From: DATGCT01 sp964639325
GTDB lineage: Bacteria; Patescibacteriota; Minisyncoccia; UBA6257; GWB1-50-10
Assembly (NCBI GenBank): GCA_964639325.1
Contig: CAZXDO010000053.1
Span: forward strand, 1-35,353
Length of the DNA stretch: 35,353 nucleotides
Reading direction: 5' to 3'
The notes under the pieces: model-generated
What the model was told of the DNA's origin: nothing
Database searches by the model: none
Seen by the model: only the letters and a program-made list of their open reading frames with translations
Shown here: in pieces, positions 7,518-14,394 of the stretch
How positions within the stretch are numbered: the first letter of the stretch is position 1
Layout of the letters: every line of letters begins with the position of its first letter
Position numbers and translations under genes: made by a program

Positions 7518-10017
7518 GGAACCAAAACTCAAATTAACTGCCGGAGGAGAATTTTTAGTTAACGTTATTTCCTGGGCCGCTTATCTAACTCTTGCAGTTC
7601 TTGCTCTCTTCTCTCTTTTTTCTGACATCTCCCAACTTAAATCCCTTGGCGCCTTTCTTCTAATTTTTTTAATAGACAGAACCCTTCATCTAAATAAAGG
7701 AGAGAGAAATGTAAAATGGCTAAAAGAAAAAATAGATGAAGGAAAAGAGATTAATATTTCCAAGGCCTTTACCCCTTCGGCTCGTAAAATAATTTCGCGC
7801 TCGTATCGTCAAGCTCTTAATTTAAACAAAAGTTTCTATATTGTTTTATTCAAGTCACTTATTGAAAAAGACAAAAGCTCTGCTAAAACCCTGAAACGCC
7901 TTAATATCTCTAAAAAAGATTTTTTTAATAAACTTGAAGAAAACACTAAAACCCAAACAAAACAATTAACAAAAACAAATCTTCTTGGGTCAGTTTCCGA
8001 AATAGCTCAAATTGCCTACCTTGTGGCTGAAAATACTTCTGAAAAATATATATATCCAAGAAATATACTGGTGGCTCTTGCTGAGATAAAACCGCCGGCT
8101 ATTCAAAAAACAATGGATTTCTTTGATATATCCTCCCTTGACCTCCGGGAAGCTATAATTTTCAGCCGCTTCCGTCCTGCTTTTGCAGGAATAAAAAGAA
8201 TCCCCGCTTCTTTAGGAGGGTTTGCTCATCGGCCTAGATTTACAAGAAAAAGAATTATGAATCGTTCCTGGACGGCTCGACCCACTCCTTTTCTTGATAA
8301 ATTTAGCGAGGACTTAACAGCTACAGCCAGAAAAGAAAAAGTAGGTCTTCTTATAGGCCATGAAAAAGAGTATCGTGAAATGACTAATATTTTATCCAGA
8401 ATAGATAAACCTAACGCCCTCCTTGTTGGAGAACCGGGAACAGGAAAATCAACTTTAATTGCTCACCTTGCTTTCAAAATAATAAAGGACGAAGTCCCTA
8501 AAAATCTTTTTGACAAACGGTTAATCCGTCTTGATATTGGCTCCCTTATTTCCGAAGCAGAAAGTCAAGAATTAGCCGCCCGCCTAAAGAGAATTGCCCA
8601 CGAAATTATCACTGCCGGCAACATTATCCTTTTCATCCCCAACGCTCACAACCTTTTTAAATATATTAGCGGAGGAGAGGAATCTTTTACCGCAATGGAC
8701 ACCCTATTGCCCATAATAAAAAGTTCCAATATTCCTACTATTGCAGAAACATACCCTCGAGAATTTAAACAATATATAGAAAATCACTCCGATTTTATAG
8801 AACAATTCCAAAAAATAGAGGTGAGAGAAATAAATAAAGAAGAAGCTGTCCGTGTCCTCATATACCATTCCCTTATCTTGGAAAACAAATACAAAGTAAC
8901 AATAACTATCAAAGCTATTAAAAAAGCTGTTGATCTTTCGTACCGCTATCTTCACACCAAACCCCTTCCCTCTAGTGCCCTTGATCTTCTTCGCCAAGCC
9001 CTTACAGAATCAGAAAAAAAGAAAAACAAAACCCTCGAAGCCGGTGACATAACCCGTCTTGCTCAAGAGCTATCAAGGATACCCATTCAAAAAGCCGAAG
9101 GGGAAGAAGTTGAAACTCTTCTTAATCTTGAAGAACGTATCCACGAAAGACTCATTAATCAAAACGCTGCGGTTGAAGCTGTTTCTCGCGCCCTTCGGGA
9201 ATACCGCTCCGGAATAAGTAAAAGAGGGCGCCCTATTGCTTCTTTCCTTTTTGTCGGCCCCACCGGAGTAGGTAAAACTGAATTATCCAAAATATTAACC
9301 AACATTCAGTTTGGTTCCCAAGATCAAATGATCCGCCTTGATATGTCCGAATACCAAGACAAAAAAAGCATTCAACGCCTTCTTGGTTCTCCTGACGGAG
9401 AATATTCCGGATCTCTTACCGAAGCAGTTACAAAAAAACCTTATTCCTTAATTCTTTTAGATGAATTTGAGAAGGCCCATCCGGACATTTTAAACCTTTT
9501 CCTTCAGGTTTTTGATGACGGCCGCCTTACCGATTCTTTAGGAAAAACAGTTAATTTTGAAAACACCATAATTATTGCTACTTCCAACGCCCACTCTACG
9601 TATATAAAAGAAGAAATTCAAAAAGGAAGAACCGCCTCAGAAATATCCGAAGAATTAAAAAACAAATTAACCAAATACTTTAAACCGGAACTTCTTAACC
9701 GGTTTTCAAACGTAATTGTTTTCCGCAATCTCAATCGTGAAGAAATAAAACAAATTGCCAAAATTCTTATAAACGAAACTTGCGGCTCTATTCAAGAAAG
9801 CCACGGTATTCACCTTGAAATTGACGACAGGGCAATTTCAAAAATATCCGAACTTGGTTATTCTCCCGTTTTTGGAGCTCGTCCTCTAAGAGAGGAAATT
9901 TCCAAAAATATAAGAAGTGTTCTGGCTGAAAAAATTTTAAGAAATGAAATAAAAAGAGGAGATACGGTTAATATATCCCACAATAACCAATCCTTTACTT
10001 TTAATATTTCTAATTAA
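7507..10017 (+). CDS. Membrane-anchored ClpC/ClpB-like tandem AAA+ protein with degenerate first ATPase domain
   Basis: This 836-residue protein has two hydrophobic segments (about 16-38 and 45-58), a Clp-N-like helical region (about 85-210) and two AAA+ modules. D1 has a normal Walker A (GEPGTGKST, 308-316), but its Walker B reads ILFIPNAH (374-381) where Clp proteins have FIDE, and the arginine-finger pair is Glu432-Gln433. D2 is intact: GPTGVGKTE (584-592), LLDEFEKAHP with Asp652-Glu653, Arg732 and sensor-2 GARPLR. There is no ClpB coiled-coil middle domain and no LGF-type ClpP-docking tripeptide in D2. It is probably a membrane-tethered unfoldase driven by D2. No clpP is nearby. Its start overlaps the upstream small membrane protein gene. 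Confidence 0.85.
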   Translation: MYFREPKLKLTAGGEFLVNVISWAAYLTLAVLALFSLFSDISQLKSLGAFLLIFLIDRTLHLNKGERNVKWLKEKIDEGKEINISKAFTPSARKIISRSYRQALNLNKSFYIVLFKSLIEKDKSSAKTLKRLNISKKDFFNKLEENTKTQTKQLTKTNLLGSVSEIAQIAYLVAENTSEKYIYPRNILVALAEIKPPAIQKTMDFFDISSLDLREAIIFSRFRPAFAGIKRIPASLGGFAHRPRFTRKRIMNRSWTARPTPFLDKFSEDLTATARKEKVGLLIGHEKEYREMTNILSRIDKPNALLVGEPGTGKSTLIAHLAFKIIKDEVPKNLFDKRLIRLDIGSLISEAESQELAARLKRIAHEIITAGNIILFIPNAHNLFKYISGGEESFTAMDTLLPIIKSSNIPTIAETYPREFKQYIENHSDFIEQFQKIEVREINKEEAVRVLIYHSLILENKYKVTITIKAIKKAVDLSYRYLHTKPLPSSALDLLRQALTESEKKKNKTLEAGDITRLAQELSRIPIQKAEGEEVETLLNLEERIHERLINQNAAVEAVSRALREYRSGISKRGRPIASFLFVGPTGVGKTELSKILTNIQFGSQDQMIRLDMSEYQDKKSIQRLLGSPDGEYSGSLTEAVTKKPYSLILLDEFEKAHPDILNLFLQVFDDGRLTDSLGKTVNFENTIIIATSNAHSTYIKEEIQKGRTASEISEELKNKLTKYFKPELLNRFSNVIVFRNLNREEIKQIAKILINETCGSIQESHGIHLEIDDRAISKISELGYSPVFGARPLREEISKNIRSVLAEKILRNEIKRGDTVNISHNNQSFTFNISN

Positions 10018-10065
10018 TTACTCTCCTAAAAATAATTACCTCAGGTGAATTATTTTCATAAAAAA

Positions 10066-11814
10066 ATGAACAATAAAGAAATTTCTGAGAAACTAAAAGA
10101 AATATCTCAATATCTAGAAATTAAGGAAGTTAACTTTAAACCCCGGGCCTATGAAAAAGCTGCTAGAGCAATAGAAAGTTTCGGTGAAGAAATAGTTGAT
10201 ACCTATGAAAAAGGAGGTGTAAACTCTCTCAAAAAAATACCCGGAGTTGGAGTTTCAATTGCCGAAACAATAGAAGAGATTATAAAAACAGGAAAATCAA
10301 AATATTATCAGCAGTTAAAAAAAGAAATCCCGGTTGATATATCGGAGTTAAACAAAATTGAAGGAGTTGGCCCTAAAACCATCTTTACTCTCTACAAAAC
10401 TCTGGGAATCAAAAATACCGAAGAGCTTAAAAAAGCCGCCGAAAAAGGAAAGTTAAGAAAAATAGAAGGATTTGGAGAAAAAACAGAACAAAACATTCTT
10501 CAAAGTATTGAATTTCTTAAAAAATCAAAAGGAAGATTTATCTTAGGATTTTTTACTCCTGAAATAGAAAAAATTGCAGAAAAAATAAAAAATCAAAAAG
10601 GTGTCAAAAAGGCAACTGTTGCCGGCTCTGCTAGAAGAAAAAAAGAAACCATAGGTGATATTGATATTCTAGCCATAGCAGAAAACACTAAACCGGTTAT
10701 GGATTTTTTTGTAAATATGCCCGAAGTTGTTCGAGTTTATGGAAAAGGCAAAACTAAATCATCGGTGCGAATAAAAGACGGTATAGATATTGATCTCCGT
10801 GTAGTTCCTGAAGAGTCATATGGCGCGGCTCTCCTCTACTTCACCGGCTCCAAAGAACATAATGTAAAACTAAGAGAAGAGGCTATTTCCAAAGGATACA
10901 CACTTAATGAATACGGCCTCTTTAAAGGCACCAGCAAAAAACCCGGAAAAAAAGCGGCCGGAAAAACAGAGGAAGAAATATATAAAAAACTAAACCTCCA
11001 ATTTATCCCTCCCGAAATAAGAGAAGCAAAAGGTGAAATAAAAGCTGCCAAAGAGTATAAAATTCCAAAACTCTTGGAGTACAAAAGCTTAAAAGGCGAT
11101 CTTCAAATTCAAACCGAGTGGAGCGACGGCGCTAATTCAATAGAAGAAATGGCTCGTTACGCCATTAAAGAAGGCTTAGAATACATCTTAATAACCGATC
11201 ACACCAAATCTTTAGCTATGGCCCACGGACTTGACTCGAAAAGAATAAAAAAACAATGGAAAGAAATAGATAAAATAAACAAAAAGCTCCAAAAAGAAGG
11301 TTTGAATTTTAAAATACTAAAGGGAACCGAATGTGACATATTAAAAGATGGTACCATGGACCTCCCTGATAAAATCCTTAAAGAATGCGATATTGTTGGA
11401 GGAGCTATTCACTCATACTTTAATCTTTCCCAAAAAGATCAAACTGAAAGAATAAAAAAAGCAATGAGAAATCCTCACGTGGATATAATCTTTCACCCCA
11501 CGGGCAGAGTTTTAAAAAGAAGACAAGCCTACGAAATTGATATAAATGACATAATCAAAACCGCTAAAGAAACCAACACCATACTTGAAATCAATGCCTA
11601 TCCCGACCGCCGCGATTTAAAAAATGAATACATTAAAAAAGGAGTTGAAGCTGGAATAAAATTTTCTATTAGCTCCGACGCTCATCAAAAAAAACATATT
11701 TCCTATCTTGAAAACGGGATTGCCGAAGCTAGAAGAGGTTGGGCTAAAAAAGAAAATGTAATAAATACCAAATCTTTAGATTTAATGCTAAAAGAAATAA
11801 AAGGAAATAAATAA
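10066..11814 (+). CDS. polX: Family X DNA polymerase PolX with PHP domain
   Basis: Bacterial PolX fills short gaps in DNA repair and usually has a 3'-5' exonuclease in its PHP domain. From the ATG at 10066 (582 residues; a GTG 21 bp upstream is less likely) it shows the N-terminal 8-kDa helical domain, helix-hairpin-helix segments (KIPGVGVSIAETI, KIEGVGPKTIFTL) and the polymerase motif GSARRKKETIGDIDILAI. The C-terminal PHP domain has ITDHTKSLAMAHGL, GTECDIL, GAIHSYF, FHPTGR and SSDAH. The first PHP motif reads GDLQIQTEWSDG where classical members have HxH, so two metal ligands are replaced by Gln. The last codons are duplicated downstream of a structured repeat. Confidence 0.92.
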   Translation: MNNKEISEKLKEISQYLEIKEVNFKPRAYEKAARAIESFGEEIVDTYEKGGVNSLKKIPGVGVSIAETIEEIIKTGKSKYYQQLKKEIPVDISELNKIEGVGPKTIFTLYKTLGIKNTEELKKAAEKGKLRKIEGFGEKTEQNILQSIEFLKKSKGRFILGFFTPEIEKIAEKIKNQKGVKKATVAGSARRKKETIGDIDILAIAENTKPVMDFFVNMPEVVRVYGKGKTKSSVRIKDGIDIDLRVVPEESYGAALLYFTGSKEHNVKLREEAISKGYTLNEYGLFKGTSKKPGKKAAGKTEEEIYKKLNLQFIPPEIREAKGEIKAAKEYKIPKLLEYKSLKGDLQIQTEWSDGANSIEEMARYAIKEGLEYILITDHTKSLAMAHGLDSKRIKKQWKEIDKINKKLQKEGLNFKILKGTECDILKDGTMDLPDKILKECDIVGGAIHSYFNLSQKDQTERIKKAMRNPHVDIIFHPTGRVLKRRQAYEIDINDIIKTAKETNTILEINAYPDRRDLKNEYIKKGVEAGIKFSISSDAHQKKHISYLENGIAEARRGWAKKENVINTKSLDLMLKEIKGNK

Positions 11815-11818
11815 ATAA

Positions 11819-11961
11819 AGCCCAACCTCTAAAGAGGGGTTCGGGGAGAACTATAGTTCTCCCCGTGTAGGAAAGCAGTTCCTTACTTGCGCGCAAGTGA
11901 GGGACGCCGGAAACCGAGAGGTTTCCGGGGAGTGAGTGAAGCGAGCGACGAGGTTGTGGCT
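11819..11961 (+). repeat. Structured GC-rich repeat, copy 1 (after polX)
   Basis: This GC-rich block in an AT-rich region holds three hairpins: a perfect 24-bp palindrome at 11842-11865, a second at 11881-11902 built on ACTTGCGCGCAAGT, and a third at 11907-11928 with a 9-bp stem (CCGGAAACC / GGTTTCCGG) and a GAGA loop. A tail GTGAGTGAAGCGAGCGACG follows. The linker GGAAAGCAG between the first two hairpins is shared with copy 2. The left edge AGCCCAACCTC is the inverse of polX bases 11735-11745; the right edge GAGGTTGTGGCT is a near copy of the same bases. It does not appear to encode a protein. Copy 2 is at about 13357-13523 in the opposite orientation. Confidence 0.75.
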
Positions 11962-12021
11962 AAAAAAGAAAATGTAATAAATACCAAACCACTAAAGGAG
12001 ATGTTAAAAGAATTAAAATAA
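11959..12021 (+). pseudogene. Duplicated C-terminal codons of polX
   Basis: In frame, this stretch reads AKKENVINTKPLKEMLKELK and then stop. The intact polX gene ends AKKENVINTKSLDLMLKEIKGNK. The first 10 codons are identical in DNA and the rest have diverged. The copy has no start and is separated from polX by the structured repeat, so it is a displaced 3' fragment formed when the repeat inserted or recombined. The 40 bases that follow, up to rplT, show nothing recognisable. Confidence 0.8.
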
Positions 12022-12061
12022 AAGACGGGAAAATAAACCTAGAAAAATTTATCTACAAGAA

Positions 12062-12424
12062 TTAATTATCTTCCTTAACCGCTTTAACTTTATCAACTAA
12101 TTGTTCAAAAGCCTCCGGCTCATTTTCTGCCAAATCGGCTAAAACTTTTCGGTCAAGCTCAATATTATTTTTCTTTAACAGGTTTATAAATTCACTATAC
12201 TTCAAATCATAACCTCGAGCACCTGCATTAATTTTAATATTCCACAATCTCCTAATACTACGCTTTTTGTTTTTTCTATCACGAAAAGCATAAGTCCAAG
12301 CCTTTATCAAGGCCTCATTAGCCGCTTTTTTCTTATTCTTTCTGTGCCATTTAAAACCTTTTGTTTGTTTTAAAAGCTTTTCCCGTTTTTTATGTTTTGT
12401 TTTTCCTCTTTTAACTCTAGGCAT
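12062..12424 (-). CDS. rplT: 50S ribosomal protein L20
   Basis: L20 is an early-assembly protein of the large subunit that binds 23S rRNA and, in many bacteria, represses its own operon. The 120-residue protein is highly basic and has the family pattern MPRVKRGKTKHKKREKLLKQ at the start, followed by FKWHRKNKKKAANEALIKAW, the tract RRLWNIKINAGARGYDLKYSEFI (quoted from about residue 59), and a LADLAENEPEAFEQLV C-terminus. Length is normal. It is the last gene of infC-rpmI-rplT, with 11 bp between rpmI and rplT. No clear Shine-Dalgarno is seen before its ATG. Confidence 0.96.
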   Translation of the reverse strand: MPRVKRGKTKHKKREKLLKQTKGFKWHRKNKKKAANEALIKAWTYAFRDRKNKKRSIRRLWNIKINAGARGYDLKYSEFINLLKKNNIELDRKVLADLAENEPEAFEQLVDKVKAVKEDN

Positions 12425-12435
12425 ATGTTTAAATA

Positions 12436-12612
12436 CTAATTTAACAATTGGTCCACCATTTTCTTTTTGTAATCAAGGCTTTTTTCAGAAGTCTTTCTCT
12501 TTCGCCTATCAGAACCCCACTTACTTCTATTGTGGCCTAATCCTTGACTCCGACGCTTCATTTTACCGCTTTTATTAATTTTTATTCTATTTTTAACACT
12601 TTTATTTACCAT
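12436..12612 (-). CDS. rpmI: 50S ribosomal protein L35
   Basis: A short reading frame of 58 codons between rplT and infC encodes a very basic protein that starts MVNKSVKNRIKINKSGKMKR. It continues with RRSQGLGHNRSKWGSDRRKRK, which contains the lysine/arginine-rich L35 core, and ends with KKKMVDQLLN. Position and composition identify it as L35, a large-subunit protein. It is slightly shorter than the usual 64-66 residues. It lies 12 bp after infC and 11 bp before rplT, so the three genes are one transcription unit. Start ATG at 12612, stop TAG at 12436-12438. Confidence 0.93.
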   Translation of the reverse strand: MVNKSVKNRIKINKSGKMKRRSQGLGHNRSKWGSDRRKRKTSEKSLDYKKKMVDQLLN

Positions 12613-12624
12613 CTTTTTAAATAA

Positions 12625-13137
12625 TTAATTGCTCAGCTGTGTGGTAAAACCCCTTCCTGTATACCTTGGCTGCATTGTTTGTTTGTATTCAACCTCAATC
12701 ATTCCCAAAAAATCTTCTAGTTTTTGTCGAGCAAAATCTTTATTAGCTTTTTCTCTACCTTTCAAAAAAATAAAAACTTCTACTCGGTGGCTATCCTCTA
12801 AAAACCCTTCAACTTTCTTGGCTTTCATTTCCAAATCATTCTTAGCTGACCTTGGGGTTATCTGAACCCTCTTCATCTCCTTTTGTTTGGTTTTCTTTTT
12901 CTCTTTTTGACTCTCTTTTTTCTTTTCGTAACGATATTTATCAAAACTATATATCTTCGCTACCGGCGGCTTGGCTTGAGGGGCAATCTCAATTAAATCA
13001 AGGTTTTTTTCTCTTGCCAGATTCAAAGCTTCTTCTTTTGATTTAACTCCTAAATTCTCGCCATTTTCACCAATAACCCGAAGTTCTTCTGCTCGTATCT
13101 TTTCGTTCTTATTTATTTTTTCTTCCTTTTTAAACAA
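12625..13137 (-). CDS. infC: Translation initiation factor IF-3 with a non-AUG start
   Basis: IF-3 binds the 30S subunit, keeps it apart from 50S and checks the start codon. The N-terminal domain shows KINKNEKIRAEELRVIGENG and EALNLAREKNLDLIEIAPQAKPPVAKI; the C-terminal domain shows KRVQITPRSAKNDLEMKAKK and VEVFIFLKGREKANKDFA. Length is 170 residues. No ATG is available upstream of the conserved N-terminus in this frame; the best start is TTG at 13137, with ATA and ATT codons just upstream. Rare start codons are typical of infC and let IF-3 limit its own synthesis. It heads the infC-rpmI-rplT operon, with a good promoter about 57 bp upstream. Confidence 0.93.
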   Translation of the reverse strand: MFKKEEKINKNEKIRAEELRVIGENGENLGVKSKEEALNLAREKNLDLIEIAPQAKPPVAKIYSFDKYRYEKKKESQKEKKKTKQKEMKRVQITPRSAKNDLEMKAKKVEGFLEDSHRVEVFIFLKGREKANKDFARQKLEDFLGMIEVEYKQTMQPRYTGRGFTTQLSN

Positions 13138-13193
13138 TATTTTACTCTGTTGAATTATTCTTACCTAAAAATATCAATTAATTTTGTATATAA

Positions 13194-13222
13194 AAAATAA
13201 ACCTTTGTTTTTAGAGTGTCAA
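13194..13222 (-). promoter_or_regulatory. Sigma70-type promoter of infC-rpmI-rplT
   Basis: On the minus strand a perfect TTGACA (13217-13222) is followed by a 17-bp spacer and TATTTT (13194-13199). Transcription would start near 13187, giving a leader of about 50 nt before the infC TTG. Confidence 0.7.
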
Positions 13223-13324
13223 TGCAATTATTTGCACCTTAAGTTAAAGGGTATAGGAAAGGCCATGAATTGTAAAGGATTCAACACTCCGGGCTTCGAT
13301 TCTCACCAACTACTTCCCATATAT

Positions 13325-13354
13325 AAATTACACACTCTCATTGGTGTGTAATTT
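13325..13354. terminator. Hairpin beside the duplicated tmRNA tail
   Basis: AAATTACACAC pairs perfectly with GTGTGTAATTT around an 8-nt loop. It lies next to the second copy of the tmRNA 3' end in the same relation as the 13532-13555 terminator has to the real end, so it looks like a diverged copy of that terminator. A further diverged inverted copy of the tail (GGGCTTCGATTC) is at 13291-13302. Confidence 0.5.
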
Positions 13355-13356
13355 TC

Positions 13357-13523
13357 ATTTGTGGAGACGGTGGGACGCTACGCTATCGAACGTCGCTCAT
13401 TCCATTCGCTCCCCAGAAACCCTCGGTTTCCGGTGCCCCTCACATGCGCGCATGTGAGGGACTGCTTTCCAACACGGGAAACTCCCGTTTCCCGACCCCT
13501 TCCCTGGTTCGATTCACCACCAC
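13357..13523 (-). repeat. Structured GC-rich repeat, copy 2 (after ssrA)
   Basis: Read on the minus strand this is the same element as copy 1. It has a hairpin at 13475-13494 (CGGGAAAC / GTTTCCCG), a perfect 24-bp palindrome at 13437-13460 built on ACATGCGCGCATGT, and a hairpin at 13413-13433 (GGTTTCCGG side shared with copy 1), joined by the common GGAAAGCAG linker and ending in GAGCGACG. The outer bases derive from the tmRNA tail: 13357-13375 is a perfect 19-bp direct copy of 13561-13579, and 13506-13523 is an inverted, diverged copy of the T-arm end. It fills most of the 428-bp gap between infC and ssrA. Confidence 0.75.
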
Positions 13524-13531
13524 ACATAAAA

Positions 13532-13555
13532 AACACACACCGGATGGCATGTGTT
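13532..13555 (-). terminator. Intrinsic terminator of ssrA
   Basis: On the minus strand a 10-bp stem (AACACATGCC / GGTGTGTGTT, with two G-U pairs) closes an ATCC loop and is followed by a run of T, ten bases beyond the tmRNA 3' end. Confidence 0.75.
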
Positions 13556-13565
13556 TTTTTATTTG

Positions 13566-13918
13566 TGGAGACGGTGGGAATCGAACCCACATCCGGAAAA
13601 CTTCTTAAAAACCATCTACAGATGTATTCTGTTTAAAAAACAGACAAATAAATATGTTCTGTTTATTTTTTTAACCGAAAAACCAACAAAACAAAAGAAA
13701 TTCGGCGAGTCTCATGTATAACACCGGCTGTCCCTTATGAGACCTGAAGGACCGATGCTTTCCTCATACGAGGAAAGAACTCCTTGCTTTAAGCAAAAGC
13801 TAAAGCAGGAGCAGCTACTTTTTTATTGGCAGCTATTAATTTTTGGCGAGTTTTACGGGTTCACACCTCCCGATCTGCAGTTTTTAAGCCAGAAATTCCG
13901 TCGAGGCCAAGCGTCCCC
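13566..13918 (-). ncRNA. ssrA: Transfer-messenger RNA (tmRNA)
   Basis: tmRNA rescues ribosomes stalled on broken mRNAs. On the minus strand the 5' end reads GGGGACGCTTGGCCTCGACG and the 3' end has the T-arm GGGTTCGATTCCC followed by CGTCTCC, which pairs with GGGGACG to form the 7-bp acceptor stem; the discriminator base is A and CCA is not encoded. The tag frame at 13789-13830 reads ANKKVAAPALAFA then stop, with GCC as the likely resume codon after AATAGCT, comparable to AATAGTC-GCA in E. coli. Hairpins between the tag and the tail are consistent with pseudoknots. It lies six bases after smpB and is 353 nt long. Confidence 0.93.
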
Positions 13919-13924
13919 ATATTT

Positions 13925-14365
13925 TTATTTCAAACTTCTTTTAGTATCTCTATCAATATCCCTTTTCTTGATTTTTTCCCGCTTATCTTCCTTTTTCTTT
14001 GCTCTTCCTAGAGCTAGCTCAATCTTTATTTTTCTACCTTTAGTATAAATAGATAATGGAACTAATGTCAAGCCCTTTTCTTTTACTCGACCCACTAAAT
14101 AACTAATTTCTTTCTTTTTCAAGAGAAGTTTTCGAGACCGTTTTGAGTCATATTCGTCAGAAACATTTCCGGGTTGATAAGGTGGTATATCTAAATTCAA
14201 AAGCCAAGCTTCTCTATGGCGAACAACAGCATAAACACCTCCCAAACTTGCTCCTCGAGCAAGAATTGATTTTACCTCAAATCCCTTTAACTCAATCCCC
14301 GCCTCAAACTTCTCAAGGATTTCATAATCATACCAAGCCCTCCTATTTTCAGCTAATTTAGGCAT
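13925..14365 (-). CDS. smpB: SsrA-binding protein SmpB
   Basis: SmpB binds tmRNA and carries it into the stalled ribosome, taking the place of the codon-anticodon pair. The 146-residue protein has the family start LAENRRAWYDYEILEKFEAG, then IELKGFEVKSIL, and YQPGNVSDEYDSKRSRKLLLKKKEI, and it ends with a lysine/arginine-rich tail that in the family folds into a helix in the mRNA path. Length is normal. The gene is directly followed by ssrA (six bases apart), so both partners of trans-translation are probably made from one transcript. ileS is 29 bp upstream on the same strand. Confidence 0.96.
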   Translation of the reverse strand: MPKLAENRRAWYDYEILEKFEAGIELKGFEVKSILARGASLGGVYAVVRHREAWLLNLDIPPYQPGNVSDEYDSKRSRKLLLKKKEISYLVGRVKEKGLTLVPLSIYTKGRKIKIELALGRAKKKEDKREKIKKRDIDRDTKRSLK

Positions 14366-14394
14366 AGTTAATTAAACTTAATAAATCCACCCAA

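Noticed and set aside
11819..11961. Integron attC site
   Set aside because: GCCCAAC and GTTGGGC near polX fit the attC R-box patterns, and attC sites lie at gene ends, but the right edge reads GTTGTGG, copy 2 lacks these boxes, and no integrase is present.
13501..13525. tRNA gene on the plus strand with a T-arm-like GGTTCGATTC
   Set aside because: No D-arm, anticodon arm or matching acceptor stem is found; it is an inverted copy of the tmRNA tail.
13361..13636. Protein of 91 residues on the plus strand across copy 2 of the repeat
   Set aside because: It runs through palindromes and the tmRNA tail, has no family match and no promoter or ribosome-binding site; it is an accidental open frame.
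13737..14048. Plus-strand frame of 103 residues
   Set aside because: It overlaps tmRNA and smpB on the other strand and has shadow-frame composition.
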